From Paradevosia sp036499825 (GTDB lineage Bacteria; Pseudomonadota; Alphaproteobacteria; Rhizobiales; Devosiaceae): a DNA stretch of 64,000 nt. The notes beneath the pieces were generated by a model, which saw only the letters and a program-made list of their open reading frames with translations, was not told where the DNA came from and made no database searches. Location: NCBI GenBank assembly GCA_036499825.1, contig DASYCZ010000026.1:558001-622000 (forward strand), read 5' to 3'. How positions within the stretch are numbered: position 1 is the first letter of the stretch; each line of letters opens with the position of its first letter. A program made the translations under genes and the position numbers. Positions 1 to 9,042 of the stretch are shown in pieces.

Positions 1-690
1 TTCCACAAGGCCGCACAGGCCCTGCAGCAACGCATCAACGCCTCGGGTGGCGTGGCACATCTTCTCGAACAGGACATGCTGGAGGCCGATGCCGCGGGGC
101 ACATCGCCCAGAAGGTGGAGGCCGAGATGGGCGGCTGCGATATCCTGGTCGTCAGCGCATCGATGCAGGTGCATCGCAGCTTCCTGGATATGACGGCCGA
201 GGATATCCGGCGGCAGTTGCAGCTGAACTTCCTTTCAACGGTCGAACTGCTGCAGGCCATGCTGCCGGCGATGAAAGCCCGTGGCTATGGCCGCGTTCTC
301 ACTATCGGGTCGGTGCAGGAAGCGGCGCCGTCGCCCGAAATGCCGATCTATGCCGCAACCAAAGCCGCACAGGTCAACATGGTGCGGAGCCTAGCCGTTG
401 AAATGGCGCCGTTCGGGATCACGCTCAACAATCTTGCTCCGGGCCTGGTGCAAACCGATCGCAATGCCTTCCGCCGCGTGAATCCGCAGCAATGGGCCCA
501 GAATGTGCGCGGTGCCAATCCGATGGGCCGGGCGGGGCAGCCGCAGGACATGGTGGGGGCGGCGCTTTACCTGTGCAGCGATGCGGCTGCTTTCGTTACG
601 GGCGCGACCCTGTTCGTCACGGGCGGCGCCCACATTCCGCAACCAGGCTATGACAACGCGCCTGCGTCAACACAGCAGGTGGCTGGTTAG
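1..690 (+). CDS. SDR family oxidoreductase (3' part, start outside window)
   Basis: Short-chain dehydrogenase/reductase, an NAD(P)-dependent alcohol/ketone oxidoreductase. The reading frame is open from base 1, so the N-terminal Rossmann glycine motif lies upstream of the window. Visible are a catalytic Ser in TIGSV, the YAATK catalytic Tyr/Lys pair 18 residues later, the following NNLAPG segment, and a C-terminal FVTGA...VTGG end typical of classical SDRs. It ends 35 bp before the sugar-binding protein gene and probably belongs to the same transcription unit, which suggests a sugar or sugar-acid substrate. The substrate cannot be read from sequence. Confidence 0.9.
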   Translation, partial: FHKAAQALQQRINASGGVAHLLEQDMLEADAAGHIAQKVEAEMGGCDILVVSASMQVHRSFLDMTAEDIRRQLQLNFLSTVELLQAMLPAMKARGYGRVLTIGSVQEAAPSPEMPIYAATKAAQVNMVRSLAVEMAPFGITLNNLAPGLVQTDRNAFRRVNPQQWAQNVRGANPMGRAGQPQDMVGAALYLCSDAAAFVTGATLFVTGGAHIPQPGYDNAPASTQQVAG

Positions 691-725
691 TACCGACAAA
701 ATCATCTCAAGGGAGAAGAGATAAA

Positions 726-2036
726 ATGACGGCAATCAGTAAGCGCGACTTCTTGAAGTATGGTGGAACAGCGCTCGGCGCCGGGCTAATGGCCAGCGTG
801 CTGGGCCCGATGGGCGCGCGCGCGCAAAGCAAGGCACTGACGGTCGCCTGGTGGGGCGAAGGCGACCAGAACAAGCGTACCGCCGCGGCCATGACGGCGT
901 TTGCCTCCAATTCCGGGATTTCCATCGATCCCCAGGGCACCAATTTCAACGGCTATTTCGACCGCCTGGCGACGCAGATTGCTGGTGGCAGCCCGCCGGA
1001 TGTGTTCCAGGTCTATCTCGCCAGCATGGCGGAATATGCCAAGCGCGGCACAGTGGCGCCGCTCGGTGACTATCTCGGCAAAACCATCGACACCAGCGAT
1101 TGGGAAGACGCCGCGGTAAACAGCATGGCGCTGGGCGATACCAAGTTCTACGTGCCGCTGGGGCTTTCGACGCAGCCGGCCATCATCTACGACAAGACGG
1201 TATTCGACAGCATCGGCATTACCGCCCTCGATCCCAACTGGACGCTGGACGAATTCAAGGAGACTTGCCTCAAGGTCGCCAAGGCGCTTTCGACCAATGG
1301 CAAGAAGGCTTACGGCTGCGACGATCTCGGCGGCCAGCAGACAGTGCTCGAGGCCTTCATTCGCTCGAAGGGCAAGAATATGTTCTCCGAGGAGGGCAAG
1401 CTCGGCTTCACCAAGGAAGACCTGACCGAGTGGTATGCCTTCTGGGATGAAGCGCGGGCCAGCGGCATGGCGGTGGCACCGGAAGCGCGCAAGCAGGGCG
1501 GCTTCGAGGCGAGCCCGATCATTACGGGTACCGCGCCGATCGTGCAGGCGGCTTCCGCCAAGGGTCTGCAGGGCTTCCAGTCGCTCACCAAGAACGATTT
1601 GAACTTCAATCCCTGGCCGCGTTACAGCAAGGATGTCGATCGCGTCCAGTTGGTGACGCCGGTGGAATGGATGGTGATCTCGGCCAATTCCAGCCAGAAA
1701 GACCAGGCCGCCGAGCTTCTCAATTTCCTTACCAATGACCCGGCCGCCATCACCGCGATGGGCATTTCGCACGGCGTTCCCGTCAACAAGAAGCTGCGGC
1801 AGCAGATCATGGATAGCGGCAAGCTCAGTGACGTCGAGCGCAAGATCTACAAGGATACCGCCGACGCGTTGCCCTATTCGACCCGTCCGCGCGTCATCTA
1901 TCCGGCCGGCAGCACACCGCTGGTGGGGCCCACGACGCCCCTGATCACCCAGCTGAACGACCAGATCGCCTTCAAGCGCATGGACGTCAAAAGCGCCGTC
2001 GACCGCTTCTTTGGCGAAGCCGACCGCAATCTCTGA
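726..2036 (+). CDS. Sugar ABC transporter substrate-binding protein (family 1)
   Basis: Periplasmic solute-binding protein of the maltose/multiple-sugar class, 436 aa, the usual length. The N-terminus carries SKRDFLK followed by a hydrophobic stretch and an ARAQ cleavage site near residue 34. This is a Tat-like signal with Lys in place of the first Arg. The mature part contains the conserved DVFQVYLASMAEYA and ITGTAPI segments of this family. It is the first gene of an importer, followed by two permeases. The neighbouring arabinofuranosidases suggest L-arabinose or arabino-oligosaccharides as ligand (inference). A GGGAGAAG-type ribosome site lies at 711-718. Confidence 0.93.
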   Translation: MTAISKRDFLKYGGTALGAGLMASVLGPMGARAQSKALTVAWWGEGDQNKRTAAAMTAFASNSGISIDPQGTNFNGYFDRLATQIAGGSPPDVFQVYLASMAEYAKRGTVAPLGDYLGKTIDTSDWEDAAVNSMALGDTKFYVPLGLSTQPAIIYDKTVFDSIGITALDPNWTLDEFKETCLKVAKALSTNGKKAYGCDDLGGQQTVLEAFIRSKGKNMFSEEGKLGFTKEDLTEWYAFWDEARASGMAVAPEARKQGGFEASPIITGTAPIVQAASAKGLQGFQSLTKNDLNFNPWPRYSKDVDRVQLVTPVEWMVISANSSQKDQAAELLNFLTNDPAAITAMGISHGVPVNKKLRQQIMDSGKLSDVERKIYKDTADALPYSTRPRVIYPAGSTPLVGPTTPLITQLNDQIAFKRMDVKSAVDRFFGEADRNL

Positions 2037-2048
2037 GTGAGGCGAAGG

Positions 2049-2072
2049 GGGAGGTGGCCGCGGCCGCCTCCC
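2049..2072 (+). promoter_or_regulatory. Stem-loop between binding-protein and permease genes
   Basis: A 12-base arm (2049-2060) is followed directly by its reverse complement (2061-2072) with one G-T type mismatch. There is no U-run, so it is unlikely to stop transcription fully. Hairpins at this point in ABC operons commonly protect the binding-protein mRNA from 3' decay and reduce permease expression. The permease ribosome site GAGGAGAAG follows at once. Confidence 0.5.
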
Positions 2073-2084
2073 TGAGGAGAAGCG

Positions 2085-3029
2085 ATGACGCAGGAACTAA
2101 GCCTCGGAAAAGCAGAGAGCCGACCGGCCTGGGTTGCGAAGGGCAACCCTCGGGCGGAGCGCAACAAAGCGGCCTATGTCATGCTGTTGCCCTGGCTCAT
2201 AGGCTTTTTCTGCCTGACGGCCATTCCGATGTTGGCCACACTTTTCCTGTCGTTCACCGACTATTCGCTGCTGTCGCCACCGGAATGGGTGGGCCTCGAA
2301 AATTACCAGTACATGTTCGGCGGCGACTACCGGTTCTGGCCGGCGCTGAGCGTCACCATTTTCTATGTGTTTGTGTCCGTGCCGCTGGCCACGGTTATCG
2401 CGCTGCTGGTGGCGCTCGGGCTCAACCGGCAATTGCGCGGCGTCGGCATCCTGCGCTCGGTCTACTATCTGCCGTCGCTGCTTGGCGGCAGTGTTGCGGT
2501 CGCCATCATGTGGCGCGAGCTGTTCGACCAGAATGGCCTTGTGAATTCCGTTCTCGGCTTCTTCGGCATTGCGGGGCCGGCCTGGCTCGCGGTTCCGAAC
2601 ACGGCGCCCTGGACCCTGGTGTTCCTCCATGCCTGGCAGTTCGGCTCGCCGATGGTGATCTTTCTTGCCGCCTTGAAGCAGATTCCCGCCGATCTCTACG
2701 AGGCAGCCGAACTCGATGACGCCAACGCGGTGCAGAAGTTCTTCACCCTCACTCTGCCGCTGATTACGCCCATCATCTTCTTCAACGTCGTCATGCAGAT
2801 GATCGTGTCGTTCCAGGCCTTTACGCCGGCCTTCATCATCAGCAACGGCACCGGCGCCCCGCTGGATGCGACGCTGTTCTACACGCTCTACCTCTACATC
2901 GAGGGGTTCGGGAATTTCCACATGGGCTATGCCGCCGCCATGGCATGGGTGCTGCTCGCCATTATCGCAGTGCTCACCGGCATCGCCTTCCTTACTGCTC
3001 GGTTCTGGGTGTTCAATCCCGATGACTAG
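2085..3029 (+). CDS. Sugar ABC transporter permease, MalF/UgpA type
   Basis: Inner-membrane permease of 314 aa, the normal size for this group. About six hydrophobic segments are visible, beginning with a first helix at residues 31-55. The EAA cytoplasmic loop that docks the ATPase is at about 206-225 (YEAAELDDANAVQKFF). It pairs with the next gene, whose start codon lies inside its last codons. No ATP-binding subunit is encoded beside it, so the complex must borrow an MsmK/UgpC-type ATPase from elsewhere or from upstream of the window. Confidence 0.93.
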   Translation: MTQELSLGKAESRPAWVAKGNPRAERNKAAYVMLLPWLIGFFCLTAIPMLATLFLSFTDYSLLSPPEWVGLENYQYMFGGDYRFWPALSVTIFYVFVSVPLATVIALLVALGLNRQLRGVGILRSVYYLPSLLGGSVAVAIMWRELFDQNGLVNSVLGFFGIAGPAWLAVPNTAPWTLVFLHAWQFGSPMVIFLAALKQIPADLYEAAELDDANAVQKFFTLTLPLITPIIFFNVVMQMIVSFQAFTPAFIISNGTGAPLDATLFYTLYLYIEGFGNFHMGYAAAMAWVLLAIIAVLTGIAFLTARFWVFNPDD

Positions 3030-3888
3030 TCCAGCCTTCGAAGCGCGCGGCACCGGCACGCACTGGTCCAAGATCATTTACGCCCTGCTGATCGCAGGCG
3101 TGGTGGTGATGCTCTATCCGCTCGTGTGGATGTTTATCAGCTCGCTGAAACCCGAAGCGGAGATTTTCACCAATCTCTCGCTGGTGCCGCACGAAACGAC
3201 GCTGGAGAATTATCCCAAGGGCTGGAATTTCCTCAACGCGCCGTTCTCGCTCTACTTCATCAATTCCTTCGTCATCGCGGCTTTGGCGATCGTAGGCAAC
3301 CTGCTGTCATGCTCGATCACGGCCTATGTGTTCGCGCGCCTGAAGTTTCGCTTCCGCAGCATCTGGTTCGCACTGATGCTGATGGGGCTGATGCTGCCGC
3401 AGCATGTGACGATCATCCCGCAATACATCCTGTTCAACAATGCGCACCTGGTGAACACCATCGTGCCGCTGGTCCTGCCGAAGTTCCTGGCGGTGGATTC
3501 CTTCTTTATCTTCCTCATGGTGCAGTTCATTCGTGCTATTCCACGCGAACTCGATGAAGCGGCGGAAATGGATGGGGCAGGGCCGTTCCGCATATTCATC
3601 GACATCATCCTGCCGCTCTGCAAGCCGGCGCTGATCACGGTCGCGATCTTCACCTTCGTCTGGACCTGGAACGACTTCTTCAGCCAGCTGCTCTACCTGA
3701 CCAGCGGCGAGAAGCTCACCGTACCGCTGGCCCTAAGAATGCTGAGTTCCTCGACAGGCGAGAGTACCTCGACTTGGGGGGCCCTGTTCGCCATGTCGTG
3801 CCTGTCGATCATTCCGCTGCTGCTGATTTTCTTCTTCTTCCAGCGCCGTCTCGTCGAAGGCATCGCGACGACGGGCCTCAAAGGCTGA
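3022..3888 (+). CDS. Sugar ABC transporter permease, MalG/UgpE type
   Basis: Second inner-membrane permease, 288 aa. I chose ATG 3022, which overlaps the preceding gene by 8 bp. The frame is open further upstream, but that extension is Ser/Arg-rich shadow sequence of the previous gene. Membrane segments start at about residue 19, and the EAA loop is at about 179-198 (LDEAAEMDGAGPFRIF). Translational coupling with the first permease supports a heterodimeric channel fed by the binding protein at 726-2036. Confidence 0.93.
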   Translation: MTSPAFEARGTGTHWSKIIYALLIAGVVVMLYPLVWMFISSLKPEAEIFTNLSLVPHETTLENYPKGWNFLNAPFSLYFINSFVIAALAIVGNLLSCSITAYVFARLKFRFRSIWFALMLMGLMLPQHVTIIPQYILFNNAHLVNTIVPLVLPKFLAVDSFFIFLMVQFIRAIPRELDEAAEMDGAGPFRIFIDIILPLCKPALITVAIFTFVWTWNDFFSQLLYLTSGEKLTVPLALRMLSSSTGESTSTWGALFAMSCLSIIPLLLIFFFFQRRLVEGIATTGLKG

Positions 3889-3943
3889 CCAACACCAATC
3901 GAACGTCCGGTGCGGTCTTGACCACGCCGGCGAGGGGGAGACT

Positions 3944-5422
3944 ATGAAAGCAACGATCCATACCAACGCCCATCGCCGGATCGGCAGCATCGATCCGCTG
4001 ATCTATGGGCAATTCATGGCGCGCCGGCGCTGGGTCGCCGATGAGGGGTTGCACGATCCACGCCACCCGGATGCCGGGCCGGACGGCCTTCGCCGCGGCG
4101 TGGTGGAGGCCGTCAAGGAGACGGCGCCGACGATCGTGCGCTGGCCGGGCGGCTGTACCGGAACGTCCTATGAATGGCTGGATGGAGTAGGACCGGAGCG
4201 TCCCCGCGTCGTCGATGCGCATTTCGGCTACGGGGTTGGCAATGGTTTCGGCACGGCGGAGTTCGTCAATTTTTGCCGGCAGGTTGGGGCTGAGCCGCAC
4301 ATCAACCTTACCACCGGCACCGGCGATCTGCGCGAGGCACTGGCGTGGCTCGAATATGCCAATCTCGATACCGGGACGAAATGGGCAAACCTGCGCAAGC
4401 AGCATGGTCACGCCGAGCCGTTCGGCGTCAAATACTGGCAGATCGGCAATGAGGAATGGGGCCCGTGGGAGATCGGCTATACGACGGCCGAGAACAACGG
4501 CGCGCGTGCCCGTGAGTGGGCGAAGTCGCTGAAGAAACTCGATCCGTCAATCAAGGTGCTGGCGCTGGGCGGTGGGCATCCGGACGATATTCTTGATTGG
4601 ACGTCCCAAGTGGTCCAGGAGGCCGGGGAGCATATCGATTACGTTACCCAGCACCGCTACTGGGAATTCAACTCCGCAGCCGGCATCGACAATTACGACA
4701 AGATGGTCAGCGTCGGCTATGTCGAGGAACATCTGATCAAGGCGGTCAGCGGTGTTATCGACCTGGTGGCCTACCGGCGCGGCCTCAAGCGCAAGCCACG
4801 GATCGCCTATACGGAGTGGAACTGCGCCGATACTTCTCATCGCGCCATGTCGCCCAATTGGCGGCCGACCAGTTCGCAATATCGGCTCGTCGACGCCCTG
4901 GCGTGTGCGGGTTTCATCAACGCCATGCAGCGCCAGTGCAATTGGGTGACCCTGGCCAATTTCGCCCAGACGCTGAATGTCGTGGGCATGCTGGTCGTAA
5001 CACCCGAGGCGGTGCTGCGCGAGACGGTGTTCTGGGCGCTGGCCATGCAGCGGCACCATAGCGGTAACATCGCCATCGATGCGTGGACGGACTGCGAAAC
5101 GTTTACCGCCGATACCGGGCGCGAGGGCAAACTTGACGTGCCCTATCTGGACGTCAGCGCGACGCTCGATGAGGCGACCGGCAGGCAATTCGTTTCCATC
5201 GTCAACACGCACCGGACCGAGGCGATCCATACGAGCATCGTGGTGGGCAAAGGCAGCGCTGCCAGGACCTACCAGCTCAGTCACGCGGACCCCTTCGTCA
5301 AGAATACGTTTGAGGCGCCTGAAACCATCAAGCCGCTGGCGGGCAGCGCCGACTGCCGCGACGGCAAGGTCAGCCTGACGCTACCGCCGCACTCCTACAC
5401 GATCGTCGAAATCGCTCCCTGA
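3944..5422 (+). CDS. GH51 alpha-L-arabinofuranosidase, copy 1
   Basis: Glycoside hydrolase family 51 enzyme removing terminal alpha-L-arabinofuranose from arabinoxylan or arabinan oligosaccharides. It is 492 aa without a signal peptide, so it should act in the cytoplasm on imported oligosaccharides. Visible signatures are RWPGGC (66-71), the acid/base Glu170 in IGNEEWG and the nucleophile Glu291 in YTEWNC, both in family-typical places. The C-terminal ~110 residues form the beta-sandwich. It lies 55 bp after the permeases and 24 bp before a second, highly similar copy. A GAGGGGGAG ribosome site precedes the ATG. Confidence 0.94.
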   Translation: MKATIHTNAHRRIGSIDPLIYGQFMARRRWVADEGLHDPRHPDAGPDGLRRGVVEAVKETAPTIVRWPGGCTGTSYEWLDGVGPERPRVVDAHFGYGVGNGFGTAEFVNFCRQVGAEPHINLTTGTGDLREALAWLEYANLDTGTKWANLRKQHGHAEPFGVKYWQIGNEEWGPWEIGYTTAENNGARAREWAKSLKKLDPSIKVLALGGGHPDDILDWTSQVVQEAGEHIDYVTQHRYWEFNSAAGIDNYDKMVSVGYVEEHLIKAVSGVIDLVAYRRGLKRKPRIAYTEWNCADTSHRAMSPNWRPTSSQYRLVDALACAGFINAMQRQCNWVTLANFAQTLNVVGMLVVTPEAVLRETVFWALAMQRHHSGNIAIDAWTDCETFTADTGREGKLDVPYLDVSATLDEATGRQFVSIVNTHRTEAIHTSIVVGKGSAARTYQLSHADPFVKNTFEAPETIKPLAGSADCRDGKVSLTLPPHSYTIVEIAP

Positions 5423-5446
5423 CGCTCACATCACTGGATACGCATC

Positions 5447-6925
5447 ATGAAAGCCAAAATCGTTACCAATCCCGACCGCCACATCGGCAAGGTCGATCCG
5501 CTGATCTATGGGCAATTCATGGCTCGGCGTCGCTGGGTCGCCGATGAGGGGTTGCATGATCCCAGCCATCCCGATGCCGGGTCGGACGGCCTGCGCCGGG
5601 GTGTGGTGGAGGCCGTCAAGGAGACAGCGCCGCCGATCGTGCGCTGGCCGGGCGGCTGCACCGGAACGTCCTATGAATGGCTGGACGGGGTCGGCCCGGA
5701 GCGTCCCCGCGTCGTCGATGCGCATTTCGGCTATGCGGTCGGCAATGGTTTCGGCACGGCGGAGTTCGTCGATTTTTGCCGGCAGGTCGGGGCTGAGCCG
5801 CATATCAACCTGACCACCGGCACAGGTGATTTGCGCGAGGCGCTGGCGTGGCTCGAATACTCCAATCTCGACACCGGGACGAAATGGGCAAACCTGCGCA
5901 AGCAGCATGGTCACGCCGAGCCGTTCGGCATCAAATACTGGCAGATCGGCAATGAGGAATGGGGCCCGTGGGAGATCGGGTACACGACGGCCGAGAACAA
6001 TGGCGCGCGTGCCCGCGAATGGGCGAAGTCGCTGAAAAAGCTCGATCCCTCCATCAAGGTGCTGGCGCTGGGCGGCGGGCATCATGAAGACATGCTCGAC
6101 TGGACCACGCAGGTGGTAGATCAGGCCGGGGAATACATCGATTACGTCACCCAGCACCGGTACTGGAATTTCAATTCCAGGCTTGGGCACGACAATTATG
6201 ATCGCATCGTCAATGCCGGTTTTATCGAAGAACAGCTGATGATCGATCTCGCGGGGGTCATCGACATGGCCGCCAAGCGCCGCGGCCTGAAGCGCAAACC
6301 CAGGCTTGCCTACACCGAGTGGAATTGCCGGGATCAGTCGCATCAGGAGATGACGCCGGAATGGCGGCCCACGACCTCACAGTATCGGCTGGCTGACGCT
6401 CTGGCCTGTGCGGGTTTCATCAACGCCATGCAGCGCCAGTGCAACTGGGTGACCCTGGCCAATTTCGCCCAGACGCTCAATGTCGTGGGGATGCTGGTGG
6501 TGACGCCCGAGGCGGTGCTGCGCGAGACGGTGTTCTGGGCGCTGGCCATGCAGCGGCACCATAGCGGGAACATCGCCATCGATGCCTGGACGGACTGCGA
6601 GAGTTTCACTTTGGAAGCCGAGCGCAACCAGTCCTATTCCATACCCTATCTCGATGTGAGCGCGACGCTCGATGAGGCGACAGGGCGGCAGTTCGTGTCG
6701 ATCGTCAATACGCATCGAAGCGAGACGATCGAGACGGAGGTGCTGGTGAATGCTTCCGGCATTGCGAGGACACATAGCCTCAATCATCCAGACCCCTTCG
6801 CCAAAAATACCTTCGAGGCGCCCGATACCGTCAGGCCGGTAACGGCGGACGTGAACTGCCGCGATGGCCGGGTTCACCTGGCCTTGCCGCCGCACTCCTA
6901 CACGATCCTCGAGATCGGCTCCTGA
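5447..6925 (+). CDS. GH51 alpha-L-arabinofuranosidase, copy 2
   Basis: Second GH51 enzyme of exactly the same length (492 aa) as its neighbour, with the same catalytic acid/base (IGNEEWG, Glu170) and nucleophile (YTEWNC, Glu291). Similarity is uneven. Residues ~1-210 and ~310-385 are almost identical to copy 1, while ~212-305 and the last ~100 residues differ at many places, including the loop after the nucleophile. This is a tandem duplication, probably with gene conversion, and the divergent loops could give different linkage preference. A weak 6-bp hairpin at 6929-6948 follows the stop. Confidence 0.94.
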   Translation: MKAKIVTNPDRHIGKVDPLIYGQFMARRRWVADEGLHDPSHPDAGSDGLRRGVVEAVKETAPPIVRWPGGCTGTSYEWLDGVGPERPRVVDAHFGYAVGNGFGTAEFVDFCRQVGAEPHINLTTGTGDLREALAWLEYSNLDTGTKWANLRKQHGHAEPFGIKYWQIGNEEWGPWEIGYTTAENNGARAREWAKSLKKLDPSIKVLALGGGHHEDMLDWTTQVVDQAGEYIDYVTQHRYWNFNSRLGHDNYDRIVNAGFIEEQLMIDLAGVIDMAAKRRGLKRKPRLAYTEWNCRDQSHQEMTPEWRPTTSQYRLADALACAGFINAMQRQCNWVTLANFAQTLNVVGMLVVTPEAVLRETVFWALAMQRHHSGNIAIDAWTDCESFTLEAERNQSYSIPYLDVSATLDEATGRQFVSIVNTHRSETIETEVLVNASGIARTHSLNHPDPFAKNTFEAPDTVRPVTADVNCRDGRVHLALPPHSYTILEIGS

Positions 6926-7137
6926 TGCCTGGTTGACATGTGAACCAGCGATGCAAGATGCCCGGACGGAGCTTTGTCTGCCCGGGGACGAACGATCGAA
7001 GTTACGCCATGGACATGTGTCGGGGTCAGGCGCGGCAGGCTGGTTGTCGAAACAGCAGGTGAGAGACATGAAAATAGGCGGCTAGCACCTTAAATTGGAA
7101 TGATAATCGCCTATGTTGGCGTATCAGTCAGCAAGCC

Positions 7138-7902
7138 CTATGACGGCTGACTCATGCTAGCGACGCCATTGCTCAGGCGCCGGGTCGTCGCTTCGGCAGC
7201 GGACTTCTCCACATGGGCGTCGCGATTAATCACTTGCAGATTGGGCAGTCCCCAATAGTTCAGCAGCGTTGGCCAGTCGGTTTCGCGATGCTCGTGCCAA
7301 ACCCGAAACAGGGGCATGCGGTGGTCGACTTCGGAGGTGCGCAATAGCCTTGCACCACTTGTTGCGCAGCGCCGGGCTTGCAGCTTGCGCAGCAGCTTGG
7401 CGTGATTGCTCGGCGCGTTCCACAACTGCCAGGCCGTCACGCAGGCGGTGTGCCAGACGGCATTCTTGTTGATGCCCTTGTCCCATAGATCCACGTGCCA
7501 GCCGAGCCGGTAGATGGGCTGTCCGCAGACCACGCAGTGGCCCGGACCACGCGAAAAGGCCTTTTGGCGATAGGGTGCGGGTGGCATGCGAAAACTCGTG
7601 GCAAGATCGGGTTCGTCGGCCGATCGAAGCCGCCATGTCCAGCCCTCGGGCGTGCCGCTCCTGGCCGCCAGGGCCCGCGCCAACCGGTCTGCCCGCAGCG
7701 GATGCATCCGCCAATAGCTGTCGATGGCAAGCCGCGGCGTCGGCGGTGTCCACCGGCGTGCCATCGCATGCGTCAGTACGGGGGCAGGAAACACCTCCGG
7801 CACAGCCTTGTTGAAACGCTGCAGTGCCCGCTCGTTCCGGAGCGCCAATGTCTCGGCCATCTTCATGCGCCAAGCATGGCATGGAAGCCGTAAACGCTTC
7901 AT
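7138..7902 (-). CDS. HNH-type endonuclease-like protein
   Basis: Protein of 254 aa from the upstream ATG; an internal ATG at 7866 (MKMAETLALRN) is an equally good start. The N-terminal ~110 residues match nothing I recognise. The C-terminal half carries a zinc-type CVVC pair (123/126), then WHTAC (151-154), Cys179, and a beta-beta-alpha-metal pattern: EVDHRMPL (Asp193, His194), LPNLQVINRDAH (Asn221, His230). This is the HNH nuclease arrangement D-H...N...H. It stands alone between convergent and divergent neighbours, with no methylase or helicase partner, so its role (DNA repair, restriction or other) is open. The 3' end overlaps a 7-bp inverted repeat at 7126-7152. Confidence 0.72.
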   Translation of the reverse strand: MKRLRLPCHAWRMKMAETLALRNERALQRFNKAVPEVFPAPVLTHAMARRWTPPTPRLAIDSYWRMHPLRADRLARALAARSGTPEGWTWRLRSADEPDLATSFRMPPAPYRQKAFSRGPGHCVVCGQPIYRLGWHVDLWDKGINKNAVWHTACVTAWQLWNAPSNHAKLLRKLQARRCATSGARLLRTSEVDHRMPLFRVWHEHRETDWPTLLNYWGLPNLQVINRDAHVEKSAAEATTRRLSNGVASMSQPS

Positions 7903-8061
7903 CTAGCAGCGCTGTCGGTGACGAAAGATCGGCACGATGCTAAACGCCGAGCACTGGCAGCCATAGATAGCGTATGACCGGTGCGGATCCTGTTCTGTTG
8001 TCACAAGCCTTCGTGGCGCGTGAGCTAAGGTTAGCCAGCGCCGATCACCAAACGAGACCAA

Positions 8062-8886
8062 ATGAGTACGATCATCGTTGCCGGCAATGTCAACCATGAC
8101 CGGATCTGGCGCCTCGACGGGCCACTGCGAGCTGGCGACAGACTCACCTACGAAACGATGGAGGTTCGCCTTGGTGGCGGCGGCTATTCCACCGGCAGCA
8201 TGCTGCGGGAGCTTGGCCATGAGGTGGCGATCGTCTGTGTGCTCATGGATGACGAGCCCGGCCGCGCCGCGCTCGAAACCCTCGTAACGGAAGGTTTTGA
8301 CACGCGGTATGTGTCAATGGCGCCGGGCCAAACCCCGATCGTCGAAATCCTCGTCGATAGTGAGGGCGAGCGCACGATCATCGGGCAGATGAAGGGCGGG
8401 AAGCCGGCCCCGAAGGCTTCCATATTGCGAAACTGCCGGGCAGACGCAGCCTACATCAACATGCGGAACCTGGAGCCTGAGATGGCCGGTGATATCGCCA
8501 CGGTGCCATTGGTGCTGTCCCATCTGCCGCTTAATACGATGATGCAGCGACCGGCCGACATCATGATTGCCTCCCGTGCCGACTTTGACGGACAAGGGCA
8601 GGCCGAGATCTGGGGAACGGCCCAGGCAATCGCTGGAAAGCGACTATCGAGCCTGATCCTGACGGATGGTCCCGATCCTATTTGCATACTGGATAGCGAG
8701 ACCAGCCGGCTCGTTACGCCAACCCGCAATGCCGGCCTGGCAGACACTACCGGGGCCGGAGATTTTTTCGCCGGCGCATATCTAAGCTGCCTGCTGAACG
8801 GCGATGCTCCGGAACGAGCGGCCGGAGAGGCCTCCGCTCTTACGGTGGCCAAGCTGCTGAGGAGGCAGGTGGCGCCCGAGCAGTAA
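8062..8886 (+). CDS. PfkB-family carbohydrate/nucleoside kinase
   Basis: Ribokinase-fold sugar or nucleoside kinase, 274 aa, slightly short for the family. It has the N-terminal VAGNVNHD start, the GGGG glycine patch at 38-41, and the PfkB signature DTTGAGDFFAGAY (228-240), where Asp234 is the catalytic base and the glycines form the anion hole. It is monocistronic, divergent from the HNH gene and followed by the Ter-like module. The substrate is not predictable; no sugar-specific neighbour adjoins it directly. Confidence 0.9.
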   Translation: MSTIIVAGNVNHDRIWRLDGPLRAGDRLTYETMEVRLGGGGYSTGSMLRELGHEVAIVCVLMDDEPGRAALETLVTEGFDTRYVSMAPGQTPIVEILVDSEGERTIIGQMKGGKPAPKASILRNCRADAAYINMRNLEPEMAGDIATVPLVLSHLPLNTMMQRPADIMIASRADFDGQGQAEIWGTAQAIAGKRLSSLILTDGPDPICILDSETSRLVTPTRNAGLADTTGAGDFFAGAYLSCLLNGDAPERAAGEASALTVAKLLRRQVAPEQ

Positions 8887-9042
8887 GTCATGGGGCGGAA
8901 ACCACCGTCGATCATCGTGTAACCATTGCGGTAAAAGCGCTATTGGCGGCGCCGATAATATCGACATATCCTTGTGTTACCCAAAACATCCGCAAATCGG
9001 CCAGGCGCCAGAACGTGCGGTGCCGAGCTCTAGGGATTTGCC

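Noticed and set aside
786..3077. Long minus-strand frames (328 and 326 residues) opposite the sugar importer
   Set aside because: Charged, motif-free shadow sequences of clear ABC transporter genes.
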